From contig NC_135032.1 in NCBI RefSeq assembly GCF_051020975.1, positions 10,788,001 to 10,852,000 of the forward strand: a stretch of DNA of 64,000 nucleotides, written 5' to 3'. The notes beneath the pieces are model-generated. The model saw only the letters and a program-made list of their open reading frames with translations. It was not told the DNA's origin and ran no database searches. Below are positions 1-12,800 of this stretch, one piece after another. The position numbers and the translations under genes are program-made. Every line of letters starts with the position of its first letter. The stretch's first letter is position 1. This stretch comes from Osmia lignaria lignaria. Lineage: Eukaryota; Arthropoda; Insecta; Hymenoptera; Megachilidae.

Positions 1-3000
1 AACTCAACAGTAAATTTATGTTATTACTGGAATTATTTAAAGTTACAGAAACTATCAAGTTTATCTTAACTGAAATATATCTGTTAATGTAAAAAACACG
101 TAAGAGATTCGTGGAAGATACGACTTGAATGCAACGGAACGACGAACCTTACGCGAAATTAAAGTAAATTAGTTTCAAAAGTTTCCGATGCGATGTATCT
201 TTAACGAGACAGCCCGCCCTTTAGTAGCCATTCGCTAATGAGGAACGGTTGACGAAGAAAATTGCTGAATAATTAAAAGTTGCTTTTTGTTGAAAATTAC
301 GCGATTCCTCGGCACCCTGACATTTCGAAAATTATTGCATCTATTAAACTCGTTGAAGCTGTCTTCTTTATTACAATAGTTAACCGAAAAACCTATATTA
401 CATTTTTTGAGCCTGGAATTAGAATTTTTTAAATAAAAATTTTTAATTTATTTTTCAATTACCCTATGATCTATATATCCAACTAACCAATCCGTAAATT
501 ATTCTAACAACATCTGAAGAAAACAGATTGAAATCATGAAATTTACCAGGACCCAAAGCGATCATCTCAACTCCCGGGTAACAGCAGCATACACTACCGT
601 TCCCGGGAAGAATCTTCAAAGAACTCGTCCGATATAAGCCATAGAATTCACAGGTAGCCTCAGGTGCGTGCACCAAAGTCTGATCGCTTCTTCGAGCGGG
701 GAGGGGTTGTACCTTATCCGGAGGGTGGTCGTATTTCGCACACGAATACAGGAAATCGTTTATCCAAAACGGTCATAAAGCCGTGGCCCGAGTGAGAAGA
801 GCATGGAAAGAACGATTGTCGCAGCCGATGGACGAGGATTGGCGGAAGTGTCGAGCGAAGAAGAGGGCAGAGGGTTGTGCTCTAAGAATCCATCAACGAA
901 ACTGGTAATCAGCCGGGTCGAACCACTTCCATGGATCCAATCTCGTCTAGCATTTTTAGTCCCGCTCCTTATGCCCCCTCTTATTCTCTTCCTTTCCGTT
1001 CTACTTTAGCCGGGCTTCCGCTTTCTGTTCGCGCGCATGCAACCCCGTTCTACCCCGCGATCGCGATACCGCCGTGCCAGCCAGATTCTCAAAGATACCG
1101 AAGATAGGCGAGACTTTGTCGGCAAGTTTAACTGGCTCGTTAAAAGTTCTCGATATCGCGTTAGATTCCGATGGATATAGCCGATGGAGACATAATCCCT
1201 GGATTGTAATCGTAAAGTTGAAGGTACGTCGCGCACGAAGAACGTATGGTTAAAGGAAATCATTATTTAACATTTTCCAGGTGAACGACGCGAGTCTTTT
1301 CATACAAAGAAATCGTTTTCTTTTATTTTAGAAAGCGAAGGACCAACTTGGTCCTGGAGAACATTCGTCGAAGAAAGGGTAGTTTTTTTTCTTCCTGCAG
1401 GACGTAAAGTCTGAAATTGAGGAAAAGTGGGACCGTGTAGAAAAAAACAGGGCTGGTGTCGGGGGAGGGTAGGATGCAGTGGCCGCCTTTAATTGCAGGA
1501 CTCGCGGCACTTTTAAAGCCGGATGCAAATGGCCCATAAAACTCGCCGGATCCGGAGGCTGGGCTCATTTACGAGCGCGGAAAGTTTTTAGGTTCGGCCA
1601 GGCGGTGCTGCGCGAACGAGAGGGCCTGTTTTATCGGTCTACGAGTTCGAAAGTAATTCTCTTAGTTGGCGGTGAGACCGACAGACTGCGATGCCGGCTT
1701 AACTTTCTCGAGGAGAGTCCAACAGGGCCAGCTTTCTTACCGATCCTTCCCGTAAATCCCTCGATCCCGGTCAGGATCGGCGAAATTCCGCGCCTCGGAT
1801 CAAAACCGTTCCATTTCGAATGATTTCTACTCTTCTCCAACTGTGATCTTTGACCAAGGAGGATAAATAGATTCTTCAGGATTTTATGATCCTTTTTAGC
1901 TTATCGGGTCTCTGACGATTTTATCGTAATATTTTTGAAAAATGTCCAAGCTAGGATGAAGGTATCGGGTGTAAAAATAAAATGTTAAAAAGATTTTTCA
2001 AAATTTGAACATTTCAGCTTTGAACCACTTTTAGAAGAATGGCAATAACTTTTACAATTCTGAATATTTTTGTATACAAAAATTATATTAATTTTTGCCA
2101 AGAAATATACTTTCAAATATGATACCACGAGTTAGAAAAGGATCATTAGTTCCTACCCAAAAAATTCCCAAAGGCACACCTTATTTCAACCCCCAAAGTA
2201 GGCATCAAAGACGTCACCCTTTGCTCTAAAACGTCCCAAATTATTTACAAATTTATCTATCTTAAAATGTAAAAGAAATATCTCTGCACAATCAGATCTA
2301 TCGAAATACCAATATATTTCCTCGTTGACCGTAGCAGAACGAGACAAGACATCCATCGCGATGGCAGCGAGCGAGCTAGATATATCCACGTTCACCAGCG
2401 AATTATTTTCGTTCGCATAAACAAAGTCACGACTTGAAAGGGGAGTTTAAATTGTTCGCTAGTTTTACGTGCCCGCGGCTCTCTCTTCCCACACCCCTCG
2501 CACCGGTTACCCTCCTCTTTCTCTCTCGTCCCGTTTCAACGCTAGCCACCCCCCTAACCGAGAGGGCATATCTCGCTTGCGCCAGGCGAACCATCGTTCG
2601 ATCTTCCTCTGTCCCGTAGCAACCAGCATCCCGGCGTTGTTACTGGTGCTGTTGCCGCTGTCCATCAGGAAAGATCCCGGGATGCGAGCCTGCGCTTGAA
2701 GCCCATTGATTAACCGTTGTCTGCTGCATGTTGCGAGTGGCCGGAGAGTGAGTGACGAAGAGGAGGAGACAGTTCGGTGGGGTTGATCGAGGGAGAGAGA
2801 AAGAGATTCAGTGGCCACGAGCAACGTTTATGAAAACTTTCTGCATCGACTGCACCGTGGCCACGAATAAAATAACGCCCCGCGGATTATTCCAAAACCC
2901 ACCCCCATACAGCCGTTTCCTTCTGCCGAGCTACGCGACCAAGTTACCCACGAATTAGGGTTGATACTTCATTTCTGCTCGCTAAGGATTTTTTCACTTA

Positions 3001-3793
3001 CTCAGCATCTTTGATTTTAATCATCTTTTTTTAGATATTTTAGAGATTAAAACTGATTTTTAATTTCTTTCTTTATTACCAGTAGAATTTGCATACTAAT
3101 TGTTTTATTGCAAAATTATAAATTATGAAATAAATTAAATAAGGGATGATACTCTTCTAATATTTTCCAGTGGTATTTGGTTATGATAGAAAGTATTCGG
3201 GTTCAAATTGAGTAAGATAGCGGATGTCTGCGAAGAGGGTAGATCCACGAATGGATTGTTCTGACTAAAATACAACGTCCAAACACAGAGTGACGCAAGG
3301 GAAAGAGAATAATGGCGAAACAATGTGTCTGGTATGAGTCCTTACCGACTAAATAATGAAAAGTTACTCGTCCAGGGTTGCTACATTACGTATGGGTGAA
3401 AGTTTAAATGCAGAGCATGAGAAAAGCCATGTTCCACGATTTCGTAACGTGTAAATGCTCGGTTTAACGTGAGCTTGTATGGTAATTCATCAGTAGGCAA
3501 CCGTTAAAACGGTGAATCTTCATTTACAGAGAAAAAAAATGTTGGATACTCAGATATTAACTACGTACATGTTCATTTAATTAATTAGTATGTAAATTAT
3601 GCAGAATATTTAGCATAAAATTAAAATTGTAAAATAAAAAGATTTCATTAAAACTTTTCATAGTGAACCGTCTAAAAATTTATAATCACTGATATATAAA
3701 TTATTATTGTAAATAATTATAAGTTTCTTTAAAGAGTAGCTCTGAAGATTCATTTTTTACTACTAATATAAAGTTCATCTATTTTAAACTCAC
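1..3793. other. Non-coding stretch with two GC-rich patches
   Basis: GC-richer patches at about 690-1850 and 2430-2960 hold many overlapping chance frames on both strands. The remainder is AT-rich. A POU octamer is at 1523-1530. I see no gene. Confidence 0.6.
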
Positions 3794-3868
3794 CCCAGGA
3801 GGAACACCATTCTACCAAGAGGAATTTCCCATCTTACCTGTAACAAAAAGAAAAGCACTCTATTAGTA
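3794..3868 (-). promoter_or_regulatory. Recursive splice site 3 (ratchet point) with a downstream 44-nt recursive exon
   Basis: On the minus strand the tract cttttctttttgtta ends in CAG (3840-3838) and joins directly to GTAAGA (3837-3832). A near-ideal branch sequence, TACTAAT, is at 3868-3862. A second 5' splice site, GTGAGT at 3793-3788, closes a 44-nt exon (3837-3794). An alternative reading is a normal 44-nt microexon that happens to begin with GTAAGA; the repetition of the same layout at two other sites argues for recursion. Confidence 0.6.
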
Positions 3869-6800
3869 TCTAATTTTGTTATCCAAACCTTATTTTATTT
3901 ATTTCATGAAATAGTGTTATGAAAACTTATAATAATCGTGCCAAGAAACAATCATAATTGTTGCCCAACTTCCTAAAATACCCAAACACTAATGCAGCTG
4001 AAATCCTAAACATAAGATTTTTCCAGCATGAAATCCCACCCCCGTAACCAGTTGTTGCAGACACGGAGGGTGAACAACCCCCGAAAGGCGCAGATGATCG
4101 ACGCGGTTTCGCGAAGAAAGAGGGCGCACACGGAACAGGGATAAACATCCATGGAGGGTGAGCGAGAAAAACACGAGACGAACAACGTTTTCCAGAGGGT
4201 GGTTGGGGATAGGAGAGACCGCCCCGAGCATCTACGATATTTATTTTTCCCCGTATTTTTTTTTTATTTTTTTTTTTTTTTTCGAACTCTCTCTGCGCGC
4301 TCCTTTTATTTTTGCGCCCATTTCGTTCGGTTTTTTAATTCGTCCGATATTTCCTGGTCGTTCGCATGTTAATTTTCGGCGACCAATGACGCGGCAGGCC
4401 CGCGGGCCACAGACGTCGATGATATTTCCCAGCCAGCAACGCAGCTAGTTGCCCGGTAAAATTCTCGATCGGCTGTGTACGCGTTTCCACCATTTCCACC
4501 CCCGCTGCTCTACCTTCCTACTTGCATCCCCTTGCGCACCCCCTGTACCGATACCCACTTGCTCGGATACGTTATAACTAGAATGCGGATGCTCAGGGAA
4601 ATTGATAGATTTAATTGCCAGGTAAGATCCGTGAAATTTATAGTTGGATGAATTACAATTCATAATTCAAGAAATTTCAGAAGTAATTATATATTTCATT
4701 ATGATAATGGAAAAATTAGATATGATTTAAGTGATCCAGTTAATGGAATATTTAAATTAGCCATTGGTTAATATTTTCAGTAGCTCTATTAATTGCTTTG
4801 AATTCAATTTTTATGTTAAAGTAAAACTATTGATTCGAACTGGGTATCTAATAAATTAGAAACTTAATATAGAGCAATATACACTGTTTAGACAACATTT
4901 AATTTTAGACAGTCTGAGACTGCATTCGGGTTTAATTTTATACTGAGTTTCTTCTCACACAGTCTACGAATAAATAATTAGCAAAAATTCAGGATCACTT
5001 TGCCTCATAAATATATAACAAAAATATTGCACGGCTATTTATAATCCAAACAGAATTAAAAATCAATATCGTGCTTGTACTCTGATGTAATGAACAGCTG
5101 CCTGGACAGCTGATGTATTGGAAGAAAAAGAGAGAATAAAGATTGAATGCAATAAAGTTGGTAATTAATTTTTCTATTTTTAAATCAAATTTAAATAACA
5201 TAATTATAAATCTTTATTTAAGAATCCCTGGCAAGGTACTTGAAGAACGATTTTATTTAATTACAAATAACAATTTAAATCGATAACTCATTACTGATTG
5301 AAATTTCTAATAATTTTCTTTAAAACATACTATTAAACAAACATATAATTAATTTCCTTTAATTTCCACATTTTCTACAATTACTCCCCTCCTGAAACAT
5401 CCATTTATAAACACTAATGATTATTAATTGTCTTCAACTCATCATTAACACTTTCTTCACTCGTATCTTAATGACACGTGAGTTTCTACAGTAGCCTGGC
5501 ATCTATTTTATAGAAAATCACACTGTTTATCTAACTATCAATTATATTAACTACTTGAAAGTGCAATCTACAGAAGCAACTAACGTTTAATGCAAACGAT
5601 ATGCTAGATTTGTTAAAGAAATAAAATTCTTTCCCGATGAAACTTCCTGCTACTTTGTCTCAAGAGCCGAAGTATTAAAAGGATTCAAACAAGTTCGTAA
5701 ATCACATTTGCATAAATTAAAAAGCGATCTTCCCGTGTTATCAAACTTTTACGTGCTTTCACCATGGAAACGTGGATTACTTTTGATCAGACTTCGAATT
5801 CGTGTCATCGAACACAAACTCGCCTTCTATGTCGGCCAATGTCAAGCTCAGACAACGCTGGCTTTCTCTTCTAGCTGCTAGAAGATTTAAAGATACGATT
5901 CTTCATTTCCAGCAAGGTCGCTTCCTCGTCTTTTCACTCATGAATCTTGCGTCTTCAGTGCTGACAGACCACGATCTACTCGAAAGTAATCGAGGATTGT
6001 TTAGACTTAGATTTCTTAGACTCTGCTTTAAGTAGGATTTTGAAATTTTGAAATTAGATCCAGTTAAAATGAAATATAATAAAATATAGTAAATTGAGTA
6101 AATAATATGGTAAATTAGAAATTTTCATCTGATATTAACTAATGAATTTCCTTGAAAATTTTTATCAAAGGAGCCTGTTGCTTTCGCCGCAAACGTTTTA
6201 ATACCACAATTAATCTAGTCTGATGAGTCTGTAAATCTCTGACAGGAATAGAAGGGACTCCAATGCCTGGTAACAGCCATTCACTTCCGGCATGCGTTCG
6301 GGCGTCGAAATCTCCGTATTCGGAACATTCAATTCAATTTCTTTTTTAATAACTATTTTCTAAAAATTTTGATTCATTCATAATTCACTGTTTTAAGGAG
6401 GAATATACCTTTCATTGATAAGAAATGTAAATCAAATGGTTCTCCTAAAATTTTAATTAACTTTTAATGAAACACCGTATATCGTTCTAAATAATGTTTG
6501 TAAGAAATAAAATAATCATAATAACAAAATTACATCTTGTTACCATGAAAATCAACTTAAACCTCAATTACCCTTTTCAAAAGATCACAAAAACCTCTTA
6601 AGTAACTAGTACAGCAATGCACTCGATAAATCAAGTTACACAACTACTGATAGTAAAAAGCGTAACATCTTCACTTTCCATCGTGTGTTCTACGCTCTCT
6701 GAGCTCATTACCATCGTTTATAATTGTATTAAAAATCTTGACAGCCTTATCGAATCGTGTTGATTTATCATCCATCAGTATAACCAACCAACTGTAGTGG

Positions 6801-9800
6801 TAATTAAAGCAAAAACAAGATCAACTGATCCTTGTTCTTAGCAAAAGATGATCATTCTCTGGATTCGCCTTTTGCGATTCACGTGAAAGTTGCAACGGGA
6901 TAAGAGAAAACAAAAATGACCCCCATTCGAGAGTCCAGTTTACGTGTCTTCTCGAGCATTCGAGACTTCGTCAGTGAGAGAAACTAGGTAGATTCGAATC
7001 ACTTGTACCTGTCTTCTGATCGAAGGGGGACTCGTTAGCCCACTAAATGTTACACAGAAATGAATGGTACTTTTTTTGGTTTACAAAGATCATATTTCTT
7101 TTTCTTATCTTTTATACTACTAGTCGTATACGAATGACGACCTTAATAAAAATTCAAAATAAATTTTGAATTTTAGATTTTTCAGATTCGTAGAAAATGA
7201 TTTTCATCAAAACCGACGAGCAATAGGATAGTTGCGGTGCCGGGAATATGATTAACGCGTTTGAAAACGTTCTATTCCTACAAAAATTGCCGGCACTGTG
7301 GCTTTGACAGCCGCGTATAACGCCCTTTTCCACCCCGTGTTACCCGAATACTCTGGTAATTCCTGCGTTTTTCTCTAACCGAGCAAACCACCACAAATAT
7401 TGTGCGCGAACGAGAGGAAGCGTTTTTGTTTCCGTTGCTCGTTTCAGCTCCACCTTTTTTTTTTTTTTTTTGAGTTTTGTTCCTTTTTTTCCTCGCCATG
7501 AGCACACGGACAATCGAAATACACGGAGAATTAATATTTCCTATGGCGATACAGATTGCACCTGGTTCGTTTACAGGCTTGCCCAGTGGCGTGGAAATTC
7601 GCCACGAAACGATCTTTTTTTTCGGCGTATATCGCATGTAACGAAATAATAGGTACATCTGATTGTCGCTTCATAGGTGTTTCGAAGATAATCGGAAAAT
7701 CACGTTTACGAAATTGAAGTTTTCAAGGGAAAATCGATGAAAATACATAGGAAGTTTTTCATTGTTTTCTTCTAATTGATAATATACTATAGCGAAATGA
7801 TTAACATCCCCTATAATGAAAAATAAAAGAAAAAGAAAGGCATCGAAACTACCTTCAAAAGGGGTGAAGAAATAATGGTCGATTGGTGGTTGCGTTGGTG
7901 CTGCCCCATTGACTAAATCGCGTTTAAACGGCTGTGAATGCGTCGACCTATTCCCCGGAAACACGTGTTCCTCATCGAATTTCGTTTCCATCCCCCCGGT
8001 TCGACTTGCTCCGTGTTTCCACGCACACAGAAGGGAAGCGTTTAGCGATCGGTCGACGCGCGTGCACGGTTCATGGAAACAGATCGAACGCAGGCCTGCT
8101 CGCTCGCTCGGTGTTCCTGTTTGTATCCTGTTCGAAGGCAGACAGAGGAAAGCTGTTCTGGATCGCTGGATACTTGCTGCTCGCCCGGTTGCCAAAGGAT
8201 ACTCAATCGCATTGCGCTGTCTCTTCGTCCAACCAAACCCCCTCAAAACGTTTTCTCTACCCCTCCTCTGGCTCTGTTTGTACCCTTTCTTCGCAAGTTG
8301 CACGCATCGATGAAGATAACGATTGTTACTTCTCTACCAGAATTTCTGTTTCCCTCAGGGGGTGTTTTTTCAAATTTATTTTTTGTAAAATTGTATAAGT
8401 TATAATGCTGATTTAATTATTCCACTGAATTTTGTAACTAATTTTGCCAAGAAACGATTTTCATTGCAGCATGCACTTTCCTGTCCAAGAAATAAAAAAT
8501 TAAGAATCACCCTCCATTAAACCATGCCCTTATCAGCTGAAACGTACCAGAAACTATTACACGTCACAATGGTCACGTGATTGCGCAAGTTACACACCAT
8601 AAAATAGCCGGTATCGTGTGCCAGAATCGTCCAGGTACACGGTAAACACGGTTCTCGCAGAGGGTTGTGAAAGGGAAGAGAAAAGTTTCGACGCGTTGCC
8701 TTTTGTCGTGAAACACGCGAGCTGGCTTTCGTATTATCAGCTCGCACCGCGTGTGAAACGCTAGAAAACAAATACCATTGTAATTCCAGTGACTTTTTCT
8801 ACGCTTCATATGACACCCGATACAAGGCAGACTGTCCACCGGCTCGTGTCGATGAAAAGCAAATCCATTTTCAGCCAAATTACACGCGCCTCTATACACC
8901 GGGGATTTTTCGTTCTTTTTGTCATTAACTCCTCGCATTTTTCGATTTTAATCACGCCAACGTGGATAAACGTGTCGATGCCTTTTAACGAAATAGAGAA
9001 AAACATAAGGATATTATTATATTTAAAAATTTTATTTTGCATTCTGGATGCACTTTGTGTGCATCTTAATTGCATTTTTCTGAATATTGGAAGCCTAATA
9101 TTAAATTTAAAAATAATAATTGTCGCCTTCTATTTTATACTGACTTTTGAAAATTTATTAATACATATTTTCTGATTCTAAAAAAAATTCTCTATTAATA
9201 GCTCCGCAATTAAACACATCTATAATCGTTGATCTTTACCCCCAATTGAAAATGAACATTTTTAAAAAAATACTTTACTGTACCAGACGCACAATCGTAT
9301 AAAATAAACTGACAGATTTTTTTGCAAGAGGTGGAAAAAAAAACGAATTGAAAGCACGTACATCGCGAAAGATGTCAACCGCGCAGCGACATTTATCCGG
9401 GTTATTTCCATATCGTAAACAATCGATAAAAATCGCGATTAATAACGTCACCGTATGTTATCCCGATGTTTGTTTAAAGAGACGACAAACGCAAGGGATG
9501 AAATGTCAAGCGATATGCGAACGTATTGCAGATCCCGTGACATAAAGCTGGAGTTGGAAATAATTCCCATTCAGAGATAATGGAAATCATTACAGATTCA
9601 AAAAAATAAAATATTATGTAACTGCAATTCCTTTTTTTTTTTTAATTAAATAGATACTAAATAGGGATGCTATTAATTCTAATCTTTAAATAGTGGTGCT
9701 GGGTCAATCGTGGTCCAAATCTAAAATAGATATATAGATAATGGCAAATTGACTAAAATGACACTCGAATTTTTATATAAAAGTTAATATTCAAAGGTAT

Positions 9801-9851
9801 ATTTAAAAGTTTAGGAAACAAAAATAATGTCAAATATAAAATTAAATTGAA
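3869..9851. other. Non-coding stretch, AT-rich with one GC-rich patch
   Basis: The interval 7270-8330 is GC-richer and contains a 210-codon minus-strand frame that overlaps three plus-strand frames. Its translation shows no domain and looks accidental. T17 is at 7455-7471 and a POU octamer at 5706-5713. I found nothing else supportable. Confidence 0.6.
4241..4282. repeat. T-rich tract
   Basis: It contains runs of 10 T and 16 T separated by a single A. A plus-strand frame across it encodes a phenylalanine run and is not a gene. Confidence 0.8.
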
Positions 9852-9889
9852 ATTGTGGCTCTCTCCATGGTCCGCCGTCCAGGGGTTAA
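9852..9889 (+). repeat. 38-nt dispersed repeat, copy A
   Basis: It shares the 20-nt core GGCTCTCTCCATGGTCCGCC with copies at 33473-33510 (minus) and 61566-61603. All three align over 38 nt without gaps and end in GGTTAA. Confidence 0.7.
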
Positions 9890-12800
9890 TGTATAGTTAA
9901 TGTCCTTTAATTATTGCATTAAATTAAATTTGTGACCCCCATGACGTTCAGCATATTAAATGAAACACCATCACAAGATCTCAGCAAACACTAGAAGACA
10001 CTAACAGACGAGACGTTTTATGAAACGCTACAACAATATTTACTAGTCGACAAACGTGGTTCGTGCATACGAGAACAGCCACGATTGCACGGTTTGACGT
10101 AGCATACTGTTTCCGCCATATTTTCTTTTTAATTTTTTTTCACGTCGGTGTCGTTTCGCCCGCACGCGATTGGAGCAATTGAAAACTGGCGTAGTATAGC
10201 CTCTTCTATCAGTTGCAACGCGAGGGAAATGAAGTTAACTTTAGATGGCAAAAAAATTTCTCAACGCTTCTTCTGTCCTATAGGTATAATAATTTTTAAT
10301 TACACATTTCCTTGAAATCTATATCTTCAAATTATCTTTAATAATTTAATGGGAATTAAGGGCTAAGGCGTATACTGCAATTCTAATGATAAAAAATATC
10401 TAATTAATTTTCCAATTTAAATTTTCCACGCCTTACTTTACAAAATTAATATAAAATAAAATTTCTTATTTATTTCTAAGGAAAGAAATAATGTTAAAAG
10501 GTCTAAGAAAATTTAAAAGAAAATGGAAAGGAAGTTTGATTCGAAGCGATCGAAAATCTGTAAGGAGATGAAAATTATTTAGAGGACGTTTAATTCTGTT
10601 TGTCGTAGAGGTTCGCGTACACCGTGTTCTCGCAATCTAGCTGGAGAGAATTTACGAAGCTACCTGGGGAAGGTGTAAGCCGATGGGCGGCGAACAGCAG
10701 CACGTACCGCGAGAAAGATCCCTGTCGCAATACACGGTGATCTTTCGTGTCGGATCGTCTACACGTTTCTGCAGTGTACACGATTGTACGTGCTGAACCC
10801 GACAGCTCAATGAAATCCTGTTATCATGAAAGAGACGCGACCCTCCTTTTGCCACTAACGATTAAAACGGCATTAAAACAACTATCAAAGTAATATCTAA
10901 TGCAAGAGAGTTACCATTCCATCATTTCATATCAATTACTAGTTTTATTTCAATGTTCTTTTTCACTAGCATGGCTGACAAACTGGGTCATTTATTTTGG
11001 AATCTGATTTTATATTATTCTAGGCTTTAGAAAAATTTGAAAAAATTCTAAAATATTTATTAAAGCTTTAAATTTAACATACAAGTGATATTTAAGTGAA
11101 ATTTTTAAACTCTCTTGTAATAAAAATAAAAACTAGAAGACCAGTTCTGAAAAATGAAAATTTCTTGGCCCTGGGACAATTTTATCAAATTGTCATTTTT
11201 TAAGAATTGTAATTTTTTATTGAAGATTCTATTAGTGTTTTAGTGTCGTATAAATGTAAGCTTCCCTCGCAGTTTCATTTTATTTTCATTCCTAAATTGC
11301 GTGAAAATTGACGAGCAAAGGGGGATGGTTTTGTGTGAAATTTTCAGTTTAATCGGTTTGTCCAGCGTTAACGAAAAATATGACACCTTTTGGACGGAGG
11401 CTAGATCGATACGTAATACGAGCGAGCGTAAGCCATAAAAAACAACATAAAAACCGCTGGGTCGCGATAAGCCAGCGGTGTTTAAAGTTTATTATACGCG
11501 CGGGCAACATTGACAAATAATAACCGAGGCAAGGATTGTACGTTGTTGAATCGAACAACACGGATTCCTATAAAAATGCTTGTGCACGATTTCCACCATT
11601 GGTCCCGCCACTGTTTTACAAGCCGTTTATAAAATGGATTTTAATGCTACGATCGGCAAATTATTACTTAGGTGCTCTTATTTCTTTTGAGGAAATCAAA
11701 AAATTTCAGTAATCTTTTCTATATAATTATTTATAAAAATATAACAAATCATTTTTCGATCAAGCAGCCTTCGATTTAAAATTAATTTCACTCCTTATAA
11801 AATTCTATACATCCCATAAAAAATAATTCAACCCACAATCAATGGAAGGGTTGAAGGGTGACATTTAAGTCTGATAAGGGAAATTTTTATCACAACAACC
11901 CCCATCAACGCACGTTCATCCTCCTCGACATTTTCACCCCTATTAATAACGTGTCCCAGCTTCAGAGGGGTAATTACATTAATGATTCGAGGCAGAAGTT
12001 CGTAGACCTGTTATTCTTTCATGCACACACGATCGCGTCATCTTGCAGCCTCCTTTGACGCAAATTGTCGAGCCAAGTTACGTAGGTGAGCAAGCCGATA
12101 CGAGCGTGTGGGTTTAAGCCGTACCGGAAGTTTAAGCCTTTCCGATAAAATATCCAGACGGAATTATCCGGCGCAAAGCTTTCAGCTTATAGATGTTGCT
12201 ACTTTGGTCAAAACATCTTAACAATTTATTCGATTTCGAAAACACGTGTCTATTTTAAGACATCAATTTTTAATAAGTTTTTGAAAAAGCGTATAAATTT
12301 TAAAATGCAATATAACAATTAGAAATAAAAATATCGAAGCTAAAAAATCTTTTACTGCAAATAAAATTATTTTAATTTTTAGACAAAGTCTACCGAAGCA
12401 TAATACAAAATTTTCTCACTTATAACAGAATGAAATGATTGATTATCTTTTTTTTCAAAAAGACGGTATTTTCTGATTCCCAGAATTCACAAAGAGTCTG
12501 TGAAACATGAACGAAGGCCATTGACGCTAACAAGGATATTTTATTCGCCACAATATGTAACGTTTCACTTCCTTCTTGTCGAATTTCCGGCTAGATTGCT
12601 CGACTTATATCAATTAACTTCTTTTTACGAATAAAACGAACGTGAGAAACCCAGCTCACCGCAGTCTCAGAAACGCTTGCCAGACAAAAATGAAAAAATA
12701 AAGATTGAAACTGATGCAAGTACCCATAAAAGACTTGAAAGTAACTGGTTTTGCTTTCACTAATCTATCCAAAAAGAAGAAATTTTGAGACCGATAGTAT

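Noticed and set aside
7671..8303. 210-codon minus-strand open frame
   Set aside because: It overlaps three plus-strand frames in a GC-rich patch. The translation is compositionally odd, with no domain and no splice context.
10261..10290. Plus-strand TATAG|GTATAA fused site
   Set aside because: Good pyrimidine tract but a weak donor. No plus-strand gene is supported there.
10652..10675. Minus-strand CAG|GTAGCT as another ratchet point
   Set aside because: The acceptor is reasonable but GTAGCT is a poor donor and no second donor follows.
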